A DNA stretch of 64,000 nucleotides from Flavobacterium omnivorum (GCF_900099915.1 NZ_FNDB01000001.1:186001-250000), one strand, 5' to 3'. Shown: positions 18,069 to 28,084, counted from the first letter of the stretch. Translations and numbers: made by a program. Notes: generated by a model from the sequence alone, not told the origin.

Positions 18069-18662
18069 ATGTCAGAATTTTGGATTTACTTTCAAATAGG
18101 ATTAAAACACGTTTTAGATATTCATGCTTATGATCATGTTTTATTTTTAATAGCGCTTGCAGTTCCATTCTCTTTCAAGGATTGGAAACGCGTGGTTCTT
18201 TTAGTAACCCTTTTCACTGTTGGTCATACAATGGCTTTGTTACTCTCCGTTTTTGGCATAATTGCTATAAAAGTAAACGTCGTCGAGTTGTTAATTCCAA
18301 TAACAATTTTAATAACAGCGCTATTTAATCTTTTTACGGCAGGAAAAAACAATAAAAAAGAAAGTATCAATCTAGTGTTTTTTATCACACTCTTCTTTGG
18401 GATAATTCATGGTTTGGGGTTTTCAAATTACTTCAAATCAATTCTAGGAGGAAGCGCGACATCTAAAGTGTTGCCTTTAGGTGAATTTGCTTTAGGGATT
18501 GAGGCGGCTCAGATTGTAGTCGTTTTTGTCGTTTTAATATTGTCGTATATCCTTCAAACCTTTTTTCGATTCTCGAAACGCGATTGGACTCTTGTCATGT
18601 CAGCGTTTATAATAGGAATAGTGATACCAATGATTGTAGAAAGTGAAATCTGGAAGAGATAG
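18069..18662 (+). CDS. HupE/UreJ-family membrane protein
   Basis: A 197-residue polytopic inner-membrane protein with about six hydrophobic segments. Conserved histidines sit in the N-terminal GLKHVLDIHAYDHVLFLIAL, in TVGHTMALLL and in GIIHGLGFSNYF, the usual metal-binding pattern of HupE/UreJ proteins linked to nickel or cobalt transport. No hydrogenase or urease genes are in the window. It is two bases upstream of the deaminase gene, suggesting an operon, although the two functions have no obvious link. Confidence 0.85.
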   Translation: MSEFWIYFQIGLKHVLDIHAYDHVLFLIALAVPFSFKDWKRVVLLVTLFTVGHTMALLLSVFGIIAIKVNVVELLIPITILITALFNLFTAGKNNKKESINLVFFITLFFGIIHGLGFSNYFKSILGGSATSKVLPLGEFALGIEAAQIVVVFVVLILSYILQTFFRFSKRDWTLVMSAFIIGIVIPMIVESEIWKR

Positions 18663-18664
18663 AA

Positions 18665-19096
18665 ATGAACGAAAAAAAATTAAATAAATACGATAAAGCC
18701 TACCTTAGAATAGCTAAGGAATGGAGTCTTCTTTCTTATTGCAAACGCAAACAAGTTGGCGCAATTATTGTGCGTGATCGTATGATTATTTCTGATGGTT
18801 ATAACGGAACGCCTACTGGTTTTGAAAATTGTTGTGAGGATAACGAAGGATTAACGCGCTGGGATGTTTTACATGCCGAGGCAAATGCAATTTTAAAAGT
18901 AGCCCGTTCTACACAATCCTGTGAAGGAGCTACCTTATATATTACACTTTCACCTTGCAAGGAATGTAGTAAATTGATTCACCAGTCCGGAATTAAAAGA
19001 GTAGTCTATCATAACGGATATCGGGATGATTCTGGAATTCAGTTTTTGATAAAAGCGGGAGTTGAGGTAGAGCACATTCCAGTATTAGAAGAATAA
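18665..19096 (+). CDS. dCMP deaminase-type cytidine deaminase
   Basis: A 143-residue zinc deaminase. The motifs HAEANAILKV and SPCKECSKLI form the (H/C)AE...PCxxC zinc site. The N-terminal WSLLSYCKRKQVGAIIVRD and GYNGTPTGFENC regions match dCMP deaminase (ComEB-like), which makes dUMP for thymidylate synthesis, rather than free-cytidine deaminase. It overlaps functionally with the nrdA/nrdB/dgt genes further along the window. Substrate assignment is by family resemblance. Confidence 0.9.
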   Translation: MNEKKLNKYDKAYLRIAKEWSLLSYCKRKQVGAIIVRDRMIISDGYNGTPTGFENCCEDNEGLTRWDVLHAEANAILKVARSTQSCEGATLYITLSPCKECSKLIHQSGIKRVVYHNGYRDDSGIQFLIKAGVEVEHIPVLEE

Positions 19097-19160
19097 GTAG
19101 GGAGTAAGTTCTAGAAGAAAGACCTCGCTGTCTTTAATTACAAATTAATTGGATCTTCAA

Positions 19161-20735
19161 ATGAAATTTAGCGCTAAATATTTACCCATTCTTATTTTCT
19201 CCACATTCGCCATGGGCATTGTGTTGGGTGGATTATTGAATTTTCCTAATACAGCGGATTACTTAGTCAAAAACAATTCAAAAAGCAAGCTCAATAAACT
19301 CATTGATTTCATTGATAACGAATATGTTGATGATGTCAATACAGATTCTATTGTAAATCTTACGGTCGATAATATTTTGGCAAAACTTGATCCGCATTCT
19401 GTTTACATACCACCTAGTGAACAGCTGGAGGTGGCAGAGAGTATGAAGGGTAATTTTGTGGGTATTGGCGTGAATTTTTACATGTATAAAGATTCTGTTG
19501 CAGTAATAAAACCAGTAGCCGACGGACCTTCGGCAAAAGCAGGAATACAATCCGGAGATCGAATCTTGTATGCTGATAAAACTAAATTATTTGGTCGAAA
19601 ATTGCCTACTGACAGCTTGTATGCTAAATTGAAAGGATCAGTAGGTTCTGATATTGAGCTTACTGTTTATAGAAAATCAGAGCGTAAAAAATTAAAAGTA
19701 AGAATTAAAAGGGATGTTATTCCTATAAAAAGTGTTGATGTTGCTTTACTTTTAAATAGAACTACGGGATATATAAAGATCAATAGATTTGCCGAAACCA
19801 CGTATCGCGAGTTTATGATAGGTTTAGGAAAACTCAAAGCACAGGGGGCGAAAACATTAGTTATTGATGTTCGGGATAATGGTGGAGGCTATATGGAAGA
19901 AGCTATAGCAATTGCGGATGAACTATTACCAAACCAACAACTCATTGTTTTTACCAAAAGCAAAAATGGGACTATTGACAAAACATTCGCAACTGCGACG
20001 GGGAATTTTGAGAAAGGGAATGTCTTTATTTTAATCAACGAAAATAGTGCGTCAGCTAGTGAAATTCTGGCGGGTGCGATTCAAGACAATGATAGGGGAA
20101 CTATTGTAGGACGCCGTTCATTTGGAAAAGGATTGGTACAGCGAGAAATGGATTTTGCAGATGGTTCCGCAGTCCGCTTGACCATTGCAAGATATTACAC
20201 GCCCACAGGTCGCTCGATTCAAAAACCATATTCTAAGGGAAATGAAGCTTATTTTAAAGAATCAGAAGCGCGTTTTGAAAATGGAGAATTATTTGAAAAA
20301 GACAGCATAAAAGTCTCAGATACAATAAAATTTAAGACAAAAAAAGGTAAATTAGTATATGGCGGAGGCGGTATTGTACCCGATATTTTTGTTCCTCTTG
20401 AAGTAGAACATGGAAATGAGAGTACGGCCTATTTGCTGCAATCTGGAATCGTGGGTAATTTTGTTTTCGAACAATTGGATAAAAATAGAGGTGCTTTTAA
20501 AGGCTTATCTTTTGATCAGTTTCAGACTCAAATGAAGGGTACTGATGTATATTTCAACGCTTTTCAGAAATTTATTTTTGGCAATGGATTAGATTTGAAT
20601 TTTGGAAAAAGCAAATCGTTGGTTAAACGCTATTTAACGGCTGAGTTTGCACGACAATTATATGGTGAAAGCTATTATTATGAAATTGTATTGACTGAAG
20701 ATGCCATGGTAAAAAGAATTTTAAAGCAGAAATAA
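19161..20735 (+). CDS. S41-family C-terminal processing peptidase (CtpA-like)
   Basis: A 524-residue periplasmic protease anchored by an N-terminal hydrophobic segment (YLPILIFSTFAMGIVLGGLL). A PDZ domain lies at about residues 80-165 (GNFVGIGVNFYMYKD, GPSAKAGIQSGDRIL), followed by the tail-specific protease domain. The catalytic Ser is in ENSASASEILAGAIQD and the Lys in GRRSFGKGLVQ. C-terminal processing proteases degrade or trim envelope proteins by recognising their C-termini. An in-frame TTG lies 12 bases earlier, but the ATG gives a normal signal-anchor start. About 130 residues follow the catalytic domain, longer than minimal CtpA and common in Bacteroidota. Confidence 0.93.
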   Translation: MKFSAKYLPILIFSTFAMGIVLGGLLNFPNTADYLVKNNSKSKLNKLIDFIDNEYVDDVNTDSIVNLTVDNILAKLDPHSVYIPPSEQLEVAESMKGNFVGIGVNFYMYKDSVAVIKPVADGPSAKAGIQSGDRILYADKTKLFGRKLPTDSLYAKLKGSVGSDIELTVYRKSERKKLKVRIKRDVIPIKSVDVALLLNRTTGYIKINRFAETTYREFMIGLGKLKAQGAKTLVIDVRDNGGGYMEEAIAIADELLPNQQLIVFTKSKNGTIDKTFATATGNFEKGNVFILINENSASASEILAGAIQDNDRGTIVGRRSFGKGLVQREMDFADGSAVRLTIARYYTPTGRSIQKPYSKGNEAYFKESEARFENGELFEKDSIKVSDTIKFKTKKGKLVYGGGGIVPDIFVPLEVEHGNESTAYLLQSGIVGNFVFEQLDKNRGAFKGLSFDQFQTQMKGTDVYFNAFQKFIFGNGLDLNFGKSKSLVKRYLTAEFARQLYGESYYYEIVLTEDAMVKRILKQK

Positions 20736-20775
20736 AACACAGTAAATCTCCCTGATTAAAAATATCTATTTTGGA

Positions 20776-20937
20776 ATGACTGGTAAGGAACGCTTGTACA
20801 TCGGAGGACTTTCTATTGATTTTGACACTTGTACAAAAAAGAAAGATATTGAAGGAATTAAAGCTATTCTAAAGAAAGTTGAGACGGATCCAGATACTAT
20901 TGTTGAGATAATAAATAGTTTAAAATTGAACGATTAA
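20776..20937 (+). CDS. Small hypothetical protein, 53 aa
   Basis: An open frame from ATG to TAA encoding 53 residues, beginning MTGKERLYIGGLSIDFDTC and ending EIINSLKLND. It is acidic-to-neutral, has no signal peptide or membrane segment, and is predicted to be helical in its second half (DIEGIKAILKKVETDPDTIVE). An in-frame stop lies a few codons upstream, so it is not a truncated tail of a longer frame. It sits 40 bases after the protease gene on the same strand and six bases before the convergent FAD gene. The amino-acid composition looks protein-like. No family is recognised. Confidence 0.5.
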   Translation: MTGKERLYIGGLSIDFDTCTKKKDIEGIKAILKKVETDPDTIVEIINSLKLND

Positions 20938-20942
20938 TTTTT

Positions 20943-21548
20943 CTATCGAATACTATCGTGAACATGCGTTTGTACACCGTTATTCCACAACGTAAGAATG
21001 TCTGTTGCAACCGCTGCGCCACTGCCTGCTGCGATTGACAGTTGGCTTCTCCAGCCTGCTAAAGTTCCAGTTACATAAATCCCTTCAGCCACTTTGTGAT
21101 CTTTATTTTTTAACTGTATCCTTTGTTTTTCTGGAAGAGATTTTTGGTGAGGTTCAACAAACTGCAACAAACCTTGTATGGAAAAAGTATTTGCGGCACC
21201 AACTCCAATTACGATGGTTCTAGTTTTATAGGTAGTTCTATTTGTGGTAATGGTAAATTCCGGAAATTCGCCATCAATTGCAAGGACTTTTTCAGCAGGA
21301 ATTTGTATCACATGTGGATAGGAATCAGAGAGCTGTTTAGTGCTTGTTTTCAGCAAGTCAGATCCTAGCGTTCCAGCAGGAATTCCGTATGCGTTATTGA
21401 ATAAAGCTTCTTGAAGAGAAGCTGTTTTTTGATGGGTAAAAACACCAATTTTTTTAGTAGCTACAAAAGATTTGTTTTTTGCGGAACCCAAAACCAGGGC
21501 GCATGACATACCTGAAACCCCGCCTCCAATAATTAAAACATCAAACAC
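20943..21548 (-). CDS. Minimal FAD-binding thioredoxin-reductase-like protein lacking the NADPH domain
   Basis: A 201-residue protein with the dinucleotide-binding start MFDVLIIGGGVSGMSCALVLG and the FAD-domain return motif GIYVTGTLAGWRSQLSIAAG near the C-terminus. It resembles thioredoxin reductases in both FAD segments, but is about 110 residues shorter: the central NAD(P) domain and the redox CxxC are missing. It may be a flavoprotein with another electron donor, or a regulator. The start is GTG, since an in-frame stop excludes anything further upstream. It follows the 66-aa membrane protein by five bases, forming a two-gene operon. Confidence 0.82.
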   Translation of the reverse strand: MFDVLIIGGGVSGMSCALVLGSAKNKSFVATKKIGVFTHQKTASLQEALFNNAYGIPAGTLGSDLLKTSTKQLSDSYPHVIQIPAEKVLAIDGEFPEFTITTNRTTYKTRTIVIGVGAANTFSIQGLLQFVEPHQKSLPEKQRIQLKNKDHKVAEGIYVTGTLAGWRSQLSIAAGSGAAVATDILTLWNNGVQTHVHDSIR

Positions 21549-21553
21549 AATGA

Positions 21554-21754
21554 TTACTTTTCATTGGTTTTTTCTTCGATTCTTTTGGATATTCTAAAGA
21601 TCAACAAAATCATTACAGCGCAAAAAGACGCCGCTATTCCAATGAAAGCAACAGCACTCTCTCCTTGGAATGGATTTCTAAAATCCAGCAAAGTAATATT
21701 AAATAGGATTAGAGCGACTGCTAAAAACACCAAGATGTTAGTGAAAATTTTCAT
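21554..21754 (-). CDS. Small two-helix membrane protein
   Basis: A 66-residue protein with two hydrophobic segments (about residues 4-22 and 33-54), separated by the polar loop DFRNPFQGES and ending in a basic/acidic tail (RISKRIEEKTNEK). Predicted inner-membrane location. It is the first gene of a tight operon with the FAD protein. A good ATG start and conserved-looking composition support it as real. Function unknown; a membrane anchor or partner for the FAD protein is possible but only inferred from adjacency. Confidence 0.7.
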   Translation of the reverse strand: MKIFTNILVFLAVALILFNITLLDFRNPFQGESAVAFIGIAASFCAVMILLIFRISKRIEEKTNEK

Positions 21755-21877
21755 AATACGTTATCGTTTTTGTTTTTCAAGAAACAGATTGTTGGGTTTT
21801 TACACTGAAGTAAAACTCCCTAAAATCTAATTGTTTTTAAAGTGTAACATTATGGGGTAAATTTAGGAAAATATATT

Positions 21878-22453
21878 TTAGACAAACAAACCTTTAACAT
21901 TCGCAGCGAATAATTTAACAGCAATAGCCAGAAGTACTACACCAAAAGTCTTTCTTATGACTCCAAGGCCATTCTCTCCTAGCATTTTTTCAATTTTTGA
22001 GGATGATTTTAAAACAATGTAAACCAAAATAATATTCAAGATTATGGCAATCACAATATTAATTGTGTAAAATTGAGAGCGCAAGGAAAGTAAAGTAGTC
22101 ATGGTTCCAGCTCCTGCAATCAGTGGAAATGCCAAAGGCACAATGGAGGCTGAGCTTGCTTCTTCATCACGGTAAATCCGTATTCCTAAAATCATTTCTA
22201 ACGCCAGAAAAAACAAAACAAACGAACCTGCCACTGCAAAAGAGTTTACATCAATTCCAATTAATTTTAAAAGCTCCTCTCCAGCAAAAAGAAAAACAAT
22301 CATGATGACTGCAGCGACAATAGCGGCTTTTTCAGATTCAATATGTCCGTGTTTTGCCCTTAAATCAACAATAATCGGGATCGATCCCACGATGTCAATT
22401 ACTGCAAAAAGCACCATTCCAACTGTGATTATTTCTCTAATATCAAATTCCAT
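21878..22453 (-). CDS. MarC-family integral membrane protein
   Basis: A 191-residue, six-helix membrane protein. The opening MEFDIREIITVGMVLFAVID and the motif FPLIAGAGTMTTLLSL (preceded by ASIVPLA) match the MarC/SNARE-associated family. MarC was once linked to multiple antibiotic resistance, but that role has been withdrawn, and its function is unknown. A TTG eight codons upstream is possible, but the ATG gives the usual family N-terminus. Stand-alone transcription unit. Confidence 0.9.
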   Translation of the reverse strand: MEFDIREIITVGMVLFAVIDIVGSIPIIVDLRAKHGHIESEKAAIVAAVIMIVFLFAGEELLKLIGIDVNSFAVAGSFVLFFLALEMILGIRIYRDEEASSASIVPLAFPLIAGAGTMTTLLSLRSQFYTINIVIAIILNIILVYIVLKSSSKIEKMLGENGLGVIRKTFGVVLLAIAVKLFAANVKGLFV

Positions 22454-22642
22454 AATTTCTATTTCTCTTAAATGCAAAAGTATTGAATTTTGTTTGGTTA
22501 GAGGCTAGGTAAAATTTTAATTTATGGAAGTAGTTTTTTTGCTGTAAAAAAAGCCTTCTTTTTCTTGTACTATTTTTTAATACAAAACGTAACTATCTGA
22601 AAATCAAATTTTAAATTTGTTTTTTTTAAAAAAAGTAGTATT

Positions 22643-23455
22643 ATGAAAAAGATAGTTGGAGTTTGTAGTGTCGTATTTTTAGTGCTTTTTTGCGATGGAG
22701 TAGAAGCCCAAATTTTAAAAAAATTGCAAAGAAAAGTAGAAGACAAACTTGCACAGAAAGCAGCGGATAAAGCACAAGAAGAAACGGAAAAATCCTTAGA
22801 CACCATTTTGAATGCTGACGCCATGGCGATGGCTTATGGTAAAAATAAAGTGGATGCCGCATTAGTTCCAAATTCCTATGCGTTCAGTTGGCAGTATTCC
22901 TTAGAAATTCAAAGTGTAAGTGAAAAAGCGATGATTGTAGATTATTTTTTGGAACCTAGTGCGGAATATTTTGGTTTTAAAATGAGAGATTCTCAAGAAA
23001 TGTTTATGCTTATTGATAATAAAAACAAGTTGATCATTACCACTTTTAAGCAAGAAAGTAAAAAGGTTGCTATCGCAAGTAAAATACCCGATTATTCTGA
23101 TAAGACAGAGAAAGAGAATGAAAAGGAAAACGAAGCATTTTCATATAAAAAACTTCCCAATAAAATAATTAGGGGTTATAATTGTAAGGGAATTCAAGCT
23201 ATGAGTAAAGATTTCGCCATGGTTTTTTATTATACCAATGAAGCCGAAGTGAGTCTTTCGGATTTGTTTAGCGCCCAGCAAAAGCAAAAAAATCCAGCTA
23301 TTTTGTAAAGTTATTTTAAACCAGGAGATAAACCTTTAATGATGACTGCGAGCATGAAAGATTTAAAAAATCAAGGTCAAATTACCACGATGACCTGCAT
23401 TAGTTTAGATAAAAAAGCCAGTTCATTTGTTAAATCGGATTATACATTCCTGTAA
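22643..23455 (+). pseudogene. Secreted DUF4412-like protein interrupted by an in-frame TAA
   Basis: The gene starts with a signal peptide (VFLVLFCDGVEAQ) and a Lys/Glu-rich helical segment, then a mixed alpha/beta domain with DFAMVFYYTNEAEVSLSDLF. Translation stops at TAA 23306-23308 after 221 residues. The same frame then continues open for 48 more codons (SYFKPGDKPLMMTASMKDLK to KSDYTFL) to a second TAA at 23455. The tail reads like the normal C-terminus of the family, so the internal stop is probably a nonsense mutation, or a sequencing error. The truncated 221-residue product may still be made. Function of the family is unknown. Confidence 0.7.
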
Positions 23456-23540
23456 TTTGGTTTGTAATTTATCTGGTTTTGTTTGCGAATTTATGATTTG
23501 CTGAAGTGCTTGTTTGGATTTCTTTGAATACCTTTGTCAA

Positions 23541-24107
23541 ATGTTTCAACTAGGAAAAACCATCGTCTCAGAAGACTTACTCGAAAAAGATTTTGTTTGT
23601 AATTTAACCGCTTGTAAAGGTGCTTGCTGTGTAGACGGCGACGCCGGAGCGCCTTTAAGTCTGGAGGAAACTCAAATCCTCGAATCCATATATCCAAAGA
23701 TCAAACCGTTTTTACGAAAACAAGGAATTGCTGCTATTGAAGCGCAGGGCACTTGGGTAAAAGGCACCGACGGAGAGCTTGAGACGCCCTTAATTGATAA
23801 CAAAGATTGCGCCTATGTGATTTTTGATGGTAAAACCGCATTGTGTGGTATTGAGCAAGCGCACAATCAAGGTATTATTGATTGGAAAAAACCAGTTTCT
23901 TGTCATTTGTATCCCATTCGTGTAAAAGATTTTACCGAGTTTGCTGCTGTTAACTATGACAAATGGGATATTTGTGATCCAGCGTGTTCTTTAGGTCAAG
24001 AACTCGAAGTACCAGTGTATAAATTTGTCAAAGAAGCCTTGGTTAGAAGGTTTGGTGAAGACTGGTATGCTGAGCTTGAAAAGGTAGCTGCAGACCTGAA
24101 AAAATAA
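23541..24107 (+). CDS. DUF3109-family protein
   Basis: A 188-residue cytoplasmic protein whose cysteine-rich pattern marks the family: CNLTACKGACCVDGDAGAPL near the N-terminus, then CAYVIFDGKTALCGIEQAH, VSCHLYPIRV and WDICDPACSLGQ. The cysteine spacing suggests a metal or Fe-S site similar to the YkgJ zinc/iron-chelating group, but this is inference. An in-frame TTG nine codons upstream was not chosen because the ATG at 23541 gives the normal start. No operon partner. Confidence 0.88.
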   Translation: MFQLGKTIVSEDLLEKDFVCNLTACKGACCVDGDAGAPLSLEETQILESIYPKIKPFLRKQGIAAIEAQGTWVKGTDGELETPLIDNKDCAYVIFDGKTALCGIEQAHNQGIIDWKKPVSCHLYPIRVKDFTEFAAVNYDKWDICDPACSLGQELEVPVYKFVKEALVRRFGEDWYAELEKVAADLKK

Positions 24108-24192
24108 TTTTCAAAAAAACTCTTTTCCTTAGTATTGCATTTTAAAAATCCTATATTTTACGGTACTTCCTAGGTGTTTTAATTTTTTAAAT

Positions 24193-24207
24193 CACTCATT
24201 TTGAGTG
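24193..24207. other. Short perfect inverted repeat
   Basis: CACTCA TTT TGAGTG, six-base arms and a three-base loop, lies in the 262-base gap before nrdB. It could be a small hairpin or an operator; nothing further supports either. Confidence 0.3.
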
Positions 24208-24369
24208 CTTTAAAATTTGTATGAAAACTATCCTGCTTTTTCTATTTGTTAAAAACTAAACAGGATTGTGAATAAGTTTGGCTTTTAATTTCGGCAATAT
24301 TTCACAATCTTTGTAACTCACGAAAAACTTAAAATTTCGTTAAAATTTCAAAAAATAAACTATTATATT

Positions 24370-25347
24370 ATGACGCAAGTTGAACCAATTTTACAAGAAA
24401 ATAAAAATCGTTTTGTGATTTTTCCAATTAAACATCATGATATCTGGGAATGGTATAAGAAAATGGAAGCCAGTTTCTGGACTGCAGAAGAAATAGATTT
24501 GTCTCAAGATTTAAATGATTGGAATAACAAACTTTCTGATGAAGAGCGTTATTTTGTGAAGCACATTTTGGCATTTTTTGCTGCTTCAGATGGAATTGTA
24601 AATGAAAATTTAGCGGAGAATTTCGTAAACGAAGTACAATACGCCGAAGCAAAATTCTTCTATGGTTTTCAAATCATGATGGAAAATATTCATAGCGAAA
24701 CCTATTCGCTATTAATTGACACTTATGTAAAAGATGAAGCAGAGAAAGATGAATTGTTCAATGCCTTAGAAGTTTTTCCTGCAATTAAGAAAAAAGCGGA
24801 CTGGGCTTTGAAATGGATTGAATCGGATTCGTTTGCCGAAAGATTGATTGCATTTGCTGCGGTAGAAGGAATTTTCTTTTCAGGAGCATTTTGTTCTATT
24901 TACTGGTTGAAAAAACGCGGATTAATGCCAGGATTGACGTTTTCTAACGAATTGATTTCTCGTGATGAAGGCGTTCACTGCGATTTTGCCGTGCATTTAC
25001 ACAATCATCACTTAGTGAATAAAGTGCCAAAAGAAAGAATAAGAAGTATTATTGTGGATGCTTTGCATATTGAAAGAGAATTTATCACAGAATCACTTCC
25101 GGTTAGTTTGATTGGAATGAATGCGGTGTTGATGACACAGTATTTAGAATTTGTTGCTGATAGATTATTAGTTGAATTAGGTTGTGACAGAGAATACAAC
25201 ACGACGAATCCATTTGATTTTATGGATATGATTTCGCTTCAAGGGAAAACAAACTTCTTTGAAAAGAAGGTGGCTGAATATCAAAAGTCAGGAGTAATGA
25301 ATACGGATACTCAGGCTCAAAAAATATCTTTTGACGCAGATTTTTAA
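24370..25347 (+). CDS. nrdB: Ribonucleotide reductase class I, small subunit
   Basis: R2 subunit carrying the diiron/tyrosyl-radical cofactor that starts deoxynucleotide synthesis. The 325-residue chain includes [15 protein letters not shown] and [20 protein letters not shown], holding iron ligands and the presumed radical Tyr98 in FFYGFQ. Further ligands are in [11 protein letters not shown] and [16 protein letters not shown]. These motifs are closer to the eukaryote-like R2 group than to E. coli NrdB. It is followed by nrdA after 322 bases that hold a large palindromic repeat. Co-regulation is expected; no NrdR box was recognised. Confidence 0.97.
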   Translation: MTQVEPILQENKNRFVIFPIKHHDIWEWYKKMEASFWTAEEIDLSQDLNDWNNKLSDEERYFVKHILAFFAASDGIVNENLAENFVNEVQYAEAKFFYGFQIMMENIHSETYSLLIDTYVKDEAEKDELFNALEVFPAIKKKADWALKWIESDSFAERLIAFAAVEGIFFSGAFCSIYWLKKRGLMPGLTFSNELISRDEGVHCDFAVHLHNHHLVNKVPKERIRSIIVDALHIEREFITESLPVSLIGMNAVLMTQYLEFVADRLLVELGCDREYNTTNPFDFMDMISLQGKTNFFEKKVAEYQKSGVMNTDTQAQKISFDADF

Positions 25348-25669
25348 TTTTTTTTTAAATTAGTAAGGAATTAAGGTTTGTTAAGTTTTGGCTTAATTTT
25401 TCTAAATATCTTAATGTTTTAAAAAAAACATTTTGAAGTCTTAATACTTTACTGAATTTCTTCCTACTACTGTTGCACTAGCCCAGATAGTAGTGGAAAT
25501 CCTTTCTAGTCCTGAACTTGTTTCAGGATCCTGAAACAATTTCAGGACTAGAAAGATTGCAATGGATAGCTGGAAATAGCTCCAAAAAAGATGCTGAAAC
25601 AAATTCAGTATAAATTACAAATAACGAAAAACAGCGAAGGGATTTTCTGTTTTTAAAAACAAAAAAAGT
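25348..25669. other. Intergenic region nrdB-nrdA
   Basis: This 322-base gap has no open frame of note. It contains one copy of the palindromic intergenic repeat (25480-25583) and a further CTGAA-N5-TTCAG hairpin at 25594-25608. The nrdA promoter presumably lies in the last 60 bases, but no clear TAnnTTTG box was seen. Confidence 0.6.
25480..25583 (+). repeat. Intergenic repeat, copy 1 (upstream of nrdA)
   Basis: The left box ends AGTGGAAATC and the right box runs ATTGCAATGG...GGAAATAGCTCC. Between them, 25502-25555 is a 54-bp palindrome with 27-bp arms and a single mismatch. Copies 2-4 share the boxes but have other central stems. Plus-strand orientation. Confidence 0.85.
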
Positions 25670-28084
25670 ATGTACGTAGTAAAAAGAGACGGTCACAAAG
25701 AGCCTGTAATGTTTGACAAAATCACGGATAGAATTAAAAAACTATGCTATGGTTTAAATGATTTAGTAGATGCTGTGAAAGTAGCAATGCGAGTAATTGA
25801 AGGGCTTTATGATGGAGTTTCTACGTCAGAATTAGATAATTTAGCAGCCGAAACAGCAGCATCCATGACGATTGCGCATCCTGATTATGCACAATTGGCA
25901 GCGAGAATTGCGATTTCGAATTTGCATTCCAATACTAAAAAATCATTCTCAGAAACGATGAATGATATGTTCAATTATGTAAATCCGAGAAACGGACAAT
26001 ACGCTCCATTGCTTTCAGAAGAGGTACATAAAGTGATCATGGAAAATGCGGAATTTTTAGATTCGCATGTAATATACAATAGAGATTTCAACTATGATTA
26101 TTTTGGTTTTAAAACATTAGAGCGTTCCTATTTGCTAAAAATCAACGGTAAAATTGTGGAGCGTCCGCAGCACATGTTGATGCGTGTTTCAGTTGGAATT
26201 CACCTAGACGATTTGAAGTCTGTGATTGAAACGTACGACTTAATGTCGAAAAAATTCTTCACCCACGCCACTCCAACGTTATTCAACGCGGGTACACCAA
26301 AACCTCAAATGTCTTCTTGTTTCCTTTTGGCGATGCAAGACGATAGTATTGACGGTATTTATGATACGTTGAAACAAACGGCTAAAATTTCTCAATCAGC
26401 CGGTGGAATTGGACTTTCTATTCACAATGTTCGTGCAACAGGAAGTTACATTCGTGGTACTAATGGAACTTCAAACGGAATTGTTCCTATGTTGCGAGTA
26501 TTCAATGATACGGCACGATATGTGGATCAAGGTGGTGGAAAACGCAAAGGAAGTTTTGCGATTTACATCGAGACATGGCATGCTGATATTTTTGAATTCC
26601 TAGACTTAAAAAAGAATACCGGAAAAGAAGAAATGCGCGCTAGAGATTTATTCTTTGCCATGTGGACTTCGGATTTATTTATGAAACGTGTGCAGGAAGA
26701 TAGTTACTGGACTTTGATGTGTCCAAATGAATGTCCTGGATTGTATGACGTTTATGGCGATGAATTTGAAGCGATGTACATTGATTATGAGAAACGTGGA
26801 AAAGGTAGAAAAACCATCAAAGCGCATGAATTGTGGGAGAAAATTCTGGAATCGCAAATCGAAACCGGAACGCCTTACATGTTGTACAAAGATGCAGCCA
26901 ACAGAAAATCAAATCAAAAAAATCTAGGTACCATTCGTTCTTCGAATTTGTGTACAGAGATTATGGAATTTACTTCTAAGGATGAAATCGCGGTTTGTAA
27001 TCTGGCTTCACTATCCTTGCCGATGTTTGTGGAAGATAAAAAATTCAATCACGATTTGTTTTATACCGTTACCAAGCGCGTAACGAGAAATTTGAATAAG
27101 GTAATTGACAGAAATTATTATCCGGTAATTGAAGGAGAAAATTCTAATAAACGCCACAGACCTATTGGGCTAGGTGTACAAGGTTTAGCCGATGCTTTTA
27201 TTATGTTGCGTTTGCCTTTTACGAGCGACGAAGCAAAAAAACTGAACCAAGAAATTTTTGAAACCTTATATTTTGCAGCGGTAACCGCATCTATGGAAAT
27301 GGCCAAAGAAGAAGGTCCTTATTCTAGTTTTAAAGGTTCGCCTATATCTCAAGGAGAATTTCAATACAATTTATGGGGATTGAAAGATGAGGAATTATCA
27401 GGTCGTTGGGATTGGGCTTCTTTGCGAAAAGAAGTAAAGGAACATGGCGTGAGAAACTCATTATTAGTGGCGCCAATGCCAACCGCTTCAACATCTCAAA
27501 TTTTGGGTAACAATGAAGCATTTGAACCGTATACTTCTAATATCTATACGAGAAGAGTACTTTCAGGGGAATTTATTGTTGTAAACAAACATCTTTTGCA
27601 TGATTTAGTAGAACGTGGTTTGTGGAACGAAAACTTGAAACAAGAATTAATGCGTAATAACGGTTCGGTGCAAGACCTTAACATTCCGCAAGACTTGAAA
27701 GAACTGTACAAAACCGTTTGGGAAATGTCCATGAAAGACATTATCGATATGTCACGTCAGCGTGGTTATTTTGTGGATCAATCACAATCGTTGAACTTAT
27801 TCATGCAAAATGCCAATTATTCTAAATTGACATCCATGCATTTCTACGCTTGGCAATCTGGATTGAAAACGGGAATGTATTATTTGAGAACAAAAGCTGC
27901 GGTGGATGCAATCAAATTTACATTGAACAATGATAAAAAAGCATTGCCAATTGAAATTAAAGAGCAATCAATCGCTGTTCCTGCAGTTGCAGAAGCAGTA
28001 GAAATGACTGCCGATGAATACAGAGCGATGCTTGAATTGTCTAAAAATGCTGGTCCAGACGAATGTGAAATGTGTGGGTCGTAG
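25670..28084 (+). CDS. nrdA: Ribonucleotide reductase class I, large subunit
   Basis: Catalytic R1 subunit reducing ribonucleoside diphosphates. Of 804 residues, the first 90 or so form an ATP-cone ([20 protein letters not shown]), so dATP feedback is likely. The active-site cysteines are in [13 protein letters not shown], the radical Cys motif [12 protein letters not shown] (Asn, Cys, Glu) and [10 protein letters not shown]. The extreme C-terminus ECEMCGS provides the CxxC that is re-reduced by thioredoxin, and resembles the end of eukaryotic R1. It follows nrdB and ends at two strong hairpins. Confidence 0.97.
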   Translation: MYVVKRDGHKEPVMFDKITDRIKKLCYGLNDLVDAVKVAMRVIEGLYDGVSTSELDNLAAETAASMTIAHPDYAQLAARIAISNLHSNTKKSFSETMNDMFNYVNPRNGQYAPLLSEEVHKVIMENAEFLDSHVIYNRDFNYDYFGFKTLERSYLLKINGKIVERPQHMLMRVSVGIHLDDLKSVIETYDLMSKKFFTHATPTLFNAGTPKPQMSSCFLLAMQDDSIDGIYDTLKQTAKISQSAGGIGLSIHNVRATGSYIRGTNGTSNGIVPMLRVFNDTARYVDQGGGKRKGSFAIYIETWHADIFEFLDLKKNTGKEEMRARDLFFAMWTSDLFMKRVQEDSYWTLMCPNECPGLYDVYGDEFEAMYIDYEKRGKGRKTIKAHELWEKILESQIETGTPYMLYKDAANRKSNQKNLGTIRSSNLCTEIMEFTSKDEIAVCNLASLSLPMFVEDKKFNHDLFYTVTKRVTRNLNKVIDRNYYPVIEGENSNKRHRPIGLGVQGLADAFIMLRLPFTSDEAKKLNQEIFETLYFAAVTASMEMAKEEGPYSSFKGSPISQGEFQYNLWGLKDEELSGRWDWASLRKEVKEHGVRNSLLVAPMPTASTSQILGNNEAFEPYTSNIYTRRVLSGEFIVVNKHLLHDLVERGLWNENLKQELMRNNGSVQDLNIPQDLKELYKTVWEMSMKDIIDMSRQRGYFVDQSQSLNLFMQNANYSKLTSMHFYAWQSGLKTGMYYLRTKAAVDAIKFTLNNDKKALPIEIKEQSIAVPAVAEAVEMTADEYRAMLELSKNAGPDECEMCGS

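Noticed and set aside
24221..24259. Tiny frame beginning like a signal peptide (12 codons) upstream of nrdB
   Set aside because: Too short, with no continuation in any frame.
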